From Rostratula benghalensis (taxonomy: Eukaryota > Chordata > Aves > Charadriiformes > Rostratulidae): DNA of 64,000 bases. Below are positions 55,638 through 64,000 of this stretch, piece by piece (the first letter of the stretch is position 1; each line of letters opens with the position of its first letter). The DNA lies in NCBI GenBank assembly GCA_013399305.1, contig VXAI01000161.1, positions 1,164,075 to 1,228,074 on the forward strand. The letters are read 5' to 3'. The position numbers and the translations under genes are program-made. The notes beneath the pieces are model-generated. The model saw only the letters and a list, made by a program, of their open reading frames with translations, had not been told where the DNA came from and ran no database searches.

Positions 55638-58432
55638 CTAATACAGAAAAGCAATCCCTAACTTAAAGCACTCTTTTGACTGAATATTGTTACAATACCA
55701 AGCTGTATTCTGTCCTTGCTTTAATTAATTGTACAAAGTTTCTGCTCCACGTTTGATTTAAGCGGCTGAGGTTTCAAATGTTAACTAACATCCAACTCTC
55801 ATTCTCATATTAAAGAACCTTTTGATGCACCATTCTTTCGTATCTCAGCTCTTACTTGATAACACGGGATTCAAAAACATCTCACATGAAGCCAAAGGGA
55901 CAACACGATGCACCTGCAGAACAGTCTTGCTGTTAATTTTCACTAGTGCTACCAAAGAACACTTCAAAAGTCACGGGCAGAGTCAATGCTACATCATCTG
56001 GTAGGTAAACAAAAGACCAAACAGCAGAGGAAAAATAAACATGAAAATTAAGGTAAAGTGCAAGCATCAGAAATTGAAGAGGTTGGAGGAAAAAAGTTAC
56101 ATTCATTATAAGAAAAAGCATAAATTAACTACCCAGAGAACAATTGGCATCGAGGGTGTTGCACAAACAAAAATACCCACAAATTAGTCACCCTTTTAAC
56201 GTTTTTTTCTTAATTGCAGAGTAATGGGCAGTTCAATTTTACAGGTTGGTAATTTGCCACTAGGATCTGCGTTTTTTAAAAAGTTGAGCGAGAAAACATC
56301 AGAATCCTCCAAAGAGGCTGTTGGTAAGAAGCCAGGTTAAGTTGCCTAAATTAGACCAGGTAAATTTAAACCTTCCACAGCCTTCTTGCAGGAAGGAAGG
56401 ACACCAGCTCCATATTGGCGGCGTTACAAGAAATGATCGATATCAAGACATTTATTCCTTTGTCACTCCTGGCTCAGCAGGGGTGAGCACAGCCAGAGGC
56501 TGAAGGAAAAAGGCTTTCACAGTCATCAGGCAGCTCTAGAAAGCACCCTGTCACATCTAACAGGGGCTGGGGGCCAGGGGGTAGGCGAGTTATGGTGGCT
56601 GAGGCCCCCCCAGTCTCTTTTCCTCCTCCCCAGATACCTGTGGGCAGCACCTTAGAAAAAAACAAACAAACAAAAAAAAATTTTGACTTTTTTATTATTT
56701 TTCCTTAGCCTTTTTTTAATTTTTTTCCCTAGCAGTGAATACAGATTCACACTAACTACACTGAAAACAGCTTTACCAAAAAACAGGTTTGTTTTTTCAT
56801 CAAAGACCTCCAAAAAGATACACTGAAACTAAAAGGAGTTCTTTCTTTTCTTTTTCAAAATTAAACACGTTTTTCAACTTGTATGCAATGACCATTTCAG
56901 AACCTCTTGATTTTATTTTGCCAATTTGAATTTAAAAAGCTGTTTTGATTGCCTCCCATAATGCCTTCTTCCAAATGACACAATCTCAACTCATCAGACG
57001 AAAAGTTTTAATTTTTATCACAATTGAGAAAGATTTGTTGTGTTCTTCACAAATGCTGAATAAACAGGAAAGAGTCCTCTCTTCTTTTTTTATTTACCTA
57101 GCGGTATGTCAAATTCAGAGAAAAAAATGCTAGCAATTCAGATTCTTCACCGGTATTTATTCTACGATAAAATGCTATACAGCAGCACTGAAGGTGCCCA
57201 TACTATTCCATGTATAAGCCTCAGCTTACAAATCACAAAGTTTCCACACAGTCTTTGAACTCGAAAGCTCATTATCTTACACAAACTAGACATTTTAAGC
57301 TGAGGCATTGTTAGGGAGATAATGGCTGATGTTACACCGGGAAGAGCAAGCGCTCTAAAGAACACAGGACTGCCAAGAATACACGGGGGATGCAGCCACT
57401 CTAGCTAATAATATCAAATTCTTGAAGCTACTGAAAACAGTCCTTGCAGTGGCAGCTCTCAGCTTTGCCCAATTCAGAGCTTCTCGGCCAGATCCCACAC
57501 CATGGTGCCAGAAGGCCCTACTTTACGGCTGTTGAAGATACATCCTGATTGGCTCTGTAGGAACCACCTATGGTCTAAAAACCTTGGGCTATATTTGAAA
57601 CGGTAAGTTAATCTGTTAAAAAAAATAACCATAATAATAATAATTTTAAAAAATTATTGTTATTGGAAATGTTTTCTTATTCCCTATAAACTTAAAAAAA
57701 AAAAGTGCAAAACTACACAAATGAAACTACTTTGCTCCAACTAAACTGCACTTTGTAGAACTGTAGCTAATTCAATACTCTAAGCACCATGTTTCATGCA
57801 CAATTCTGTGTGCCTGTCTTTACAAAAATTCATTATATGAAAAAAAAAAAAACATGACGATGGAAGTATAGAGTTAATAATAAGTAAGCCTACGGAGCTC
57901 AGCCCCACTAACTGCCATGAATTTTCACAAAGCTTTGTCAGCCTTTCATAAAATTTTATTGCATATTTTTACCTTTTCTTAAATCCCCAAAGCTGTTTGA
58001 ATCAATCAGAATCTTATTTTTTCTTGAGGAAAAAAAAAAAAAAAAGTTGTTCATGACTAACCAGTACAGCTCTGGGGGGAAAGTCATCTTTTAACAGCTC
58101 AGAAAATGCAAGAGAAATAAATAGAACCAAGCAGATATTATCTTTTAAAAAAATCTCAAGACTTCCATGAGTGTGATTACTAAATATGTGGCATCAGTGA
58201 TACCAAAGCAGAGAATTATTTTTTTATAGATCAGAAATGCAGAAATGTTTATGTTATTTAAACACACACACAAAAAAAAAAAAAAAAGAAAAGCAGAAAT
58301 CATGTAAAGAGAGTCATTTCATAGAGCTGGGACAGGCTGAAGGTGACAACAATTTTGTAGTTATAATAATAAAGTTAATAATAATGGTATACCCAATATG
58401 AGTGCATGCTGCAGAACAAATCTTATGAATAG
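55638..58432. other. Unique DNA, 2.8 kb, no gene recognised
   Basis: A/T runs near 56670-56730, 57842-57852 and 58030-58045. Donor-like CG|GTAAGT at 57603 is preceded by a 33-codon ATG frame (57502) that stops at the donor itself. No recognisable exon. Confidence 0.35.
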
Positions 58433-58829
58433 TGATTGAAGGAGCTGGGACTGTTCAGTTTGAGGAAGAGGAGGCTGAGGGGAGACCTCATCCCTCTCTA
58501 CAGCTGCTTGAAAGGGCATTGTAGAGAGCTTGGTGCTGGTCTCTTCTCACAGGTGATTAGTGATAGAATAAGAGGGAATGGCCTCAAGCTACAACAGGGT
58601 AGGTTTAGGCTGAATATCAGGAAAGAATTTTTCCCAGGAAGAGTGGTCAGACCCTGGAATGGGCTGCCCAGGGAGGAGGTTGAGTCCCCATCCCTGAATG
58701 TGTTTCAGAGTGGTTGAGATGTGGTGTTGGGGGATCTGGTGTAGGGGAGAACTTTGTAGAGTGGGGCTGATGGTTGGACTCGATGATCCCAAAGGTCTCT
58801 TCCAACCTGAGTGATTCCATGATTCTGCT
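58433..58829 (+). mobile_element. CR1 LINE, 397 bp, a further subfamily (forward)
   Basis: Frame at 58436-58717: [79 protein letters not shown] and [10 protein letters not shown]. The 3' UTR contains GGACTCGATGATCCCAAAGG, then TCTTCCAACCTGAGTGATTC and tail CATGATTCTGCTG. The [14 protein letters not shown] and FQSG-type wording separates it from the other copies. Confidence 0.95.
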
Positions 58830-59154
58830 GTGTGCACATGCAAATTGGATAAATTCTCTGCTGGACAAATTAGGACAGGATATAATCTATTTGCCCTTGA
58901 CACTCTGCGATGCTTGATGAGGTAACATAAGCATAAGCAATGCATGTGCCAGCTGAAGCTCATTGAATGTGAAAAAAGTCTACATTATGATTAAAATCCC
59001 CAGTCTAAGGAATCTTTCATTTCTGCACTAGAAAAGTTTGGAACATACGAAAGACTGTAAACAAAGCAACCGAAAAACAACCCAGGAGCAAAAAAACAAC
59101 CATCTTTAGTTTACTGGTTGCAGCTCAGATTTCAAGATAATGTATATAGGAACA

Positions 59155-59220
59155 CAGAGCCAGATTCATCAGAGCTTTATTGACTCATTAATGTAGCTCT
59201 GGATAAATGAGATTTTGCGT
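59155..59220. repeat. Possible ancient palindromic repeat scrap
   Basis: GAGCCAGATTCATCAGAGCT, then TTATTGACTCATTAATGTAG and CTCTGGATAAATGAGATTTT echo the 'agccagattctcagctggtgtaaatcagtgtagctccattgacttcaatggagcta' pattern of an old sauropsid palindromic repeat. Confidence 0.35.
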
Positions 59221-59390
59221 GTAGCTTTAGTTCGAAAGATAATTGCTAGGATCAACAGTGATACGTATTTAAACCTGGGACTACTGCCACCGAATAAATG
59301 GAGAAATCATCACTAGTTAATCTTTGTAGGACAATGTGTTTCTGGTTGGACCACAAAGTATCAGCAATAATTTCTGCGATGACTGGGGGG

Positions 59391-59412
59391 AAAAAAAAAA
59401 AAAAAAAAAAAA
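59391..59412. repeat. Poly-A run (22 A)
   Basis: A homopolymer directly after GACTGGGGGG. No retrocopy body recognised upstream. Confidence 0.9.
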
Positions 59413-59946
59413 GAACTTCCCATCATTTACAATCATTAGAAGATTTTCACCATTTTGCTGAGCCAGAAATACTGCAGAACTTTTGGAAAGATTTTCTGAG
59501 CACACTATACCTAAAAACAACAGCAGATTATATAGAAGGACAGACTGCCCAAGTGCTTTGTAGACAACAAAATCAATATTTTTAGTATAATGTGTGCTTT
59601 ATGATTTCTTTCCATCCATTTTACTGTCAGTTTCTAGAATGAAAGAGGCTAATCTGAGGGTTCTGATACAGAAACTGATTCCTTCATTGTGGAAACAACA
59701 GTCACAATCTAAAAGAATTTTTTAAATCCTCTGCTCTGGAATATTTCTTTAAATATATTATTTAGATTGCAAAAAAATTGTAAGCAATAACGTCAATTAG
59801 TCTTAATTTAGGTTGGAGCTCTGTTGTAGACAGCTGCAATTTGGAGCATCCAAGCCTCAAAATAACAAAAGCAATCTGAATAAATAAAGATTTTCTGGGG
59901 AAGAAAAAAAGTATTTTTTACTACAGCTTGAAAACTCTCAAGAATT

Positions 59947-59960
59947 GGGGGGGGGGGGGG
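59947..59960. repeat. Poly-G run (14 G)
   Basis: An uninterrupted G tract, rare compared with the A runs here. Could fold as a G-quadruplex alone or in multimers. Confidence 0.9.
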
Positions 59961-62241
59961 AAATAGCAGAGCACTTGCACACCAATTTTGAACAGTGGAA
60001 ATTGGATCCAAGCTCAATTTTCTGACTCGAGGTGGAGGTACCCTATGCAGAGAAGCCACCTGTGGGGAGTGCCCTGCCTGGGTGAGGAACTCACCCCTGA
60101 GTCAGGCCACAGATGGGAGAGTTTTCTCCTGCCCGTCTCTGTCTGAGGTGATTCACTTTCTCTTGTTGGCCTGACTCCACTCTGCTCGAAGAATTTATTG
60201 CTCGTGAACTCTGGCTTCCCAGCTCCCACATGACTTTCTTTCCACTAAGCTCTAGAAAAAGTCTTTTCTTTCCCTTTTCTCTGTAGTAAATGAAATAACG
60301 TTGTAAAATATAAAGATTTGGGTTTAGATTCAATTCACAGTTAGAAGTCACTTATTCCCTAGACCCAAGCAAATTAGGACAAATCAATTATAAAATGTAA
60401 AATGCTTATTATACTTCAATAAAAATCATAAAGTAGCTACATTAAAGCAACCTCCAGTAGAATATTTATCTTTAGATGGTCACATTGCTCTGAGAACAAA
60501 AAGGTTCAGGCATTTTTAGATGACTAGTCAAACAGAAGGTATTTTCAGAATTGTAAACCTCAAAAAAATTAAAGTTTTTACAGCTTTAAAATTACCAAAA
60601 AATGAAATATGAATGGAGCCAGTAGCTGACCTTCAGGACATTGACTGCACGCCTCCTCGTGACCTAGAGGGTTGATCACAAACTTAATGCTGGTAATTTC
60701 ACCTTTCATAATAACTACTTTAGGTGACAGCAATTTTTTAGGTAAATACAGAATGTTAAAGCAATTCCAACCTATGAGTGCTATTACATTTCAAAGCAAT
60801 GAGAAATATTTTAACTTGAACTCTAAAATAAACAGAAATATACAGAGGAAAGAAAGAAGAGAGTGTATTTGACTAAGTCATTCCAGAAAAAAAAAAGACC
60901 ATTTTCTGATTACAATCAGCCAAAAATTCTGTGAAGAATGAAAAGAGACAAAGAGTCAACCCTGAGCACTGAAATAAAAGCCACAGATAAGTGAAAATTT
61001 CTTATTTTGAATGTATTCTGAACAAGATAGAGAGGACTTTTGCTAGGTCAAAGTAACAAAATTGAACAACTAAGCATGATTTTTACCTTTGTGAAAGCAT
61101 CCATCATGTCCAAATTAAAGTCAGTCTGATTTCGCAATTATAATTAAATATGTCCCACTCTTCATTATTGTTGCACATTTCAGTACCATTTTTAACAGCT
61201 TCATTGTTTTCCCTGGATCATCCGGAGACACCCAGGTCAAACTGTTTATAAAAGTAGTCCCATTAAACGTGCTGAATGAAATAGCTGCTGATGAAAAATA
61301 CTGAACACATCAAAATCAGTTTACTGTAGTTAAGATTATGTGTTAAATTTAAAACCTACAGCATAAAACCGACAGCTACATGTTAAATCTGGTTATAGCA
61401 AATTGAAAGAAAATACTTTATAGGCACTGCTGGGGTTTTGGTGTTTTGTTTTGTTTTTTTTTTACCAAGTACAAAGTCATAATTTTATATTCCAGTAAAT
61501 ATAACTGATTAACCTAGCTACAAAAACATATTAGCATATATCTAATGCCCAAAATGTTACACAGGAGACATCACACAGTCACTGATGAATGGTGATTACA
61601 GTGGTGAGGAGAATGAACAAACAAGCTGTTGAAAAGTGAAATTGTCAAAATGACCTCTTCCCTCTTGCTGTCCCTGCGCCAACCCCTTTCTCAGTGTGTG
61701 TCCCCCTACTCCCTCCCGTAGGAAGAGCTATGACTGTGTTTGGCAACACCCGTGGAGCTGACAGAATCACATGTCATCTTGTGCAAGTTACCTTGGGTAT
61801 TAAGGTTATATTCTGTTTTCATTTTACCCAATGCCACGTTACTTCAGTCCCGCCCCTCCCCATCATCAATAATACCATACATAAGGAAAAAAAAAAAAAT
61901 AATCTAAGTCTCTCTCTGTTCACTTCATGTATGATATACCTTTCTATTTTGCTGTCACCAGATTTTGCCCATTTCTCACATCTCTGGTGTCCAGCCAGGG
62001 TCATTTTGCTTGTATTTGGTTTTCTGGTTTCATATAATTGAGCTGAAGTTTTAGAATCCCAAAGAAACATATGGGGGTTTTATGCATTCAGTTTAACACG
62101 TGTGTGCATATATATGTGTATAGATTCAGAGTGCTCGAAATAATTCAAAATTCAGTGAAACAAGTTTTTCCTTCTCTAAGCAATTAATTGTCACTTCTAT
62201 GAGTTACTATTAATGAGTAGTTTTATTGTATTTCCTTGCAG

Positions 62242-62254
62242 TAGCACTGGTGAG
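62242..62254 (+). other. Microexon-like interval (13 nt), speculative
   Basis: TTTTATTGTATTTCCTTGCAG is a good acceptor pattern and GAG|GTAAGT at 62255 is a consensus donor, only 13 nt apart (TAGCACTGGTGAG). It could be a microexon, or one of the two sites paired with another exon, or chance. Confidence 0.15.
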
Positions 62255-63059
62255 GTAAGTGATTACAATTGTGATAGGGTTCACATGGGGAAAAAAACAT
62301 TGTTCCTGTCCTGGAGACCCTACAAGCATGAGTCTGTTGGTCTTCTCTGGAACTCTCTTCAGAAGTCAAACATGCTGCCTGGTAATATGAAAATAAAACA
62401 TTATGCAGCACCAAAAACTCCCCCTGTACCTTGCTGTTCTTTCCAGCGTGGCACCAGATTCTACCATTTCCTCTAGTACCTTGGAATCCCATTATTCACC
62501 GTGAATTGTAGAGGTTTAATGCTGCATTCAAAGACACGTGGCAGTACATACTGCACTTGCAAGATTAGATCTGTTTCTTTGCTTTTTGGGTTTAGGGTTG
62601 TTTGTTGTTTTTTTTTAATTTCTTTGCTGGTTTTACCTTTTTTCTGTGTAGAACAAATGCATTGACTGCATTCAGACACAGTACATTGAACTGGTGTCTT
62701 GCCAGGTACTGCGTTTAAAAGTGGTGAAACATGGGAAATGAGTCTGCAGAGCAGTTATGCATGAAATGTCTTTTGAATATATTTATTTATTACTAATAAT
62801 AAAGAAACTTGTCTTTAGATGATTCGTTCATTCGTTCCAGACGCAATTATTTCTAACTGTCCAAACCATAAGCATCTCCTGTTGAAAATTATGTTCTTAC
62901 GGTTATTTAGAGAAAATTATTTCAGAATAGGAAGTTGTGTCATTCTGTTTAGATAGTTAGGTGTAATCTCTGATATAATAAACTGCAACATTCATACACC
63001 CTTTTTTCCCAGCCTAATGTTTGGCAATCATTGACACTAATGAAGTAGACCTTCCAATC

Positions 63060-63155
63060 ACGCAGCAAGTATTATTACTATTTCACAGATGAGAGAACTG
63101 AGGTAAAGAGAAACAAAGAAAGACAAATAGCTCCAGGGTCTCCTTCCCCGAGAAA
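63060..63155 (+). repeat. MIR-like SINE fragment
   Basis: GTATTATTACTATTTCACAG, then ATGAGAGAACTGAGGTAAAG and AGAAACAAAGAAAGACAAAT follow the MIR 3' core (cattttacagatgaggaaactgaggcacagagaggttaagtgac) closely, better than the copy at 584. A weaker CAAGTTCATGACTTGCAAGC and GGAATCCCAGC beyond 63160 may extend it. Confidence 0.65.
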
Positions 63156-63291
63156 AAGAATCCAAGTTCATGACTTGCAAGCCTGAAATGGAATCCCAGC
63201 TACGATATTTTTCTGTAGTTTTCAAATTATTGGTAGATATCTACCATCACAGATGCAAGCATGCTCTAAGGGGGGCTTTTTTTTGTGTGTG

Positions 63292-63351
63292 TGGTTGGTC
63301 TCGATGATCTCAGAAGTTCTTTCCAACCATGATGATTCTGTGATTCTGTGA
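63292..63351 (+). mobile_element. Very short CR1 3' end
   Basis: TGGTTGGTCTCGATGATCTC, AGAAGTTCTTTCCAACC and ATGATTCTGTGATTCTGTGA: 60 bp of 3' UTR and tail only. Preceded by a GTGTGTGTG run. Confidence 0.88.
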
Positions 63352-63934
63352 AAATCTGTCCATTGCACTGGGTATTCCCAGATAAGTAACACACAACTTA
63401 GATTTCACTTAAGAAGTTTGAAATTTTCAGTGGAAAAAACATGTAATAAATTGGACCCTGATATAACAACAAGTGAGAAAAAGAAGGATGAAAGAGAAGT
63501 CATGAAAGCCAGCAACTAATAGACTCTATGCTGCAGTAGTGCCTAGATGGTTCTGCGGTGTAGTTCATGGATTTAGACTCTTCATACATGTTTAACAGAT
63601 AGCATTGCCCAAAAGGCTAAAGTTCAGAAAAGATGGAGAATCACTAACTAAACTATAGAGGTGAACCTCTTAAGGGTTCTCCTACAGCCTGGTTCAGTGG
63701 TTGGAAACACTGCACAGTGAAATGCTTACACACCTTGCCAACAAAGCCAAAACAGGAGTCCCTGTATCCCTCTGGCTCGCCCCTGCTCTACAGACCACAA
63801 GCTCAGCAAGTTAAAAGAATAAATATTCTGGGGAAATCGTGGTAAGGGAAATACACCTGAACTCCAAGAGTCCCGTTTTCAAAGATCCTGGTGGAGAGTA
63901 TATAACTGTGGCAACAAAACATATCACTTTAACA
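63352..63934. other. Unique DNA, no gene seen
   Basis: No repeat or gene recognised between the two CR1 pieces at the right edge. Confidence 0.4.
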
Positions 63935-64000
63935 AGGCTGCCCAGAGAAGCTGTGGAGGTGTACAAGGCCAGGCTGGATGGGACTTTGAGTAACCTGGCC
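63935..64000 (+). mobile_element. CR1 LINE, cut by the window edge
   Basis: AGGCTGCCCAGAGAAGCTGT, then GTGTACAAGGCCAGGCTGG and GACTTTGAGTAACCTGG match the ORF2 C-terminus of the NLVWWEVSLP subfamily. The stretch coding for PSLEVF is partly deleted. The 3' UTR lies beyond the window. Confidence 0.88.

Larger units (their letters stand above)
58830..63059. other. Unique DNA, 4.2 kb, no gene recognised
   Basis: Contains a possible old palindromic repeat scrap at 59155-59220, A22 at 59391-59412, G14 at 59947-59960 and a 13-nt microexon-like interval at 62242-62254. No recognisable coding sequence. Confidence 0.4.

Noticed and set aside
1..64000. tRNA, rRNA, snRNA genes or CRISPR-like arrays
   Set aside because: No B-box, snRNA start or regularly spaced repeat-spacer pattern was found by eye; the window is not prokaryotic. 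A covariance-model scan would be the decisive check for RNA genes.

Overview
The window is vertebrate nuclear DNA and almost certainly avian. The evidence is about 25 copies of chicken-repeat-1 (CR1) LINEs, most ending in the characteristic ATTCTATG/ATTCTGTG octamer tail, together with two LTR fragments of an endogenous retrovirus family common in birds, MIR-like SINE pieces, and older LINE relics of the kind seen in turtles and crocodilians. Base composition is AT-rich with many A/T homopolymer runs, and there are two single unresolved bases (8178 and 51327). I see no bacterial feature, operon or CRISPR array.

I recognise no host protein-coding exon, tRNA, rRNA or snRNA gene. The open reading frames longer than 60 codons are either pieces of LINE ORF2, the antisense of such pieces, or chance frames. 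The window therefore reads as intergenic or intronic sequence; I cannot name the locus.

Layout. 1-5.8 kb: unique AT-rich DNA, a MIR-like SINE (584-725) and three short CR1 3' ends. 5.8-7.25 kb: a heavily decayed reverse-strand LINE ORF2 running from the endonuclease into the first part of the reverse transcriptase. 8.6-10.2 kb: CR1 copies, one with a 202-codon ORF2 C-terminus broken by a single stop. 10.2-15.2 kb: mostly unique, with a possible 109-nt exon and one CR1. 15.2-16.3 kb: a 1.15-kb ancient CR1 in reverse. 16.3-25.5 kb: unique DNA broken by an LTR fragment (20655-21220) with 45-bp subrepeats, and an X-box-like motif at 24462. 25.5-31.2 kb: clustered CR1s of several subfamilies. 33.07-34.22 kb: the longest modern CR1, reaching back to reverse-transcriptase motif A. 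34.2-54.1 kb: long unique stretches with scattered reverse-strand CR1s. 54.15-55.64 kb: an LTR fragment followed by two CR1s tail to tail. 55.6-64 kb: unique DNA, one CR1, a MIR-like SINE, and CR1 pieces at the right edge.

Nothing here works together as a gene system. The interest is archaeological (several layers of LINE activity, including a rare internal ORF2 relic) plus a few candidate exons and regulatory motifs that need alignment to other genomes. I found no convincing undescribed system.
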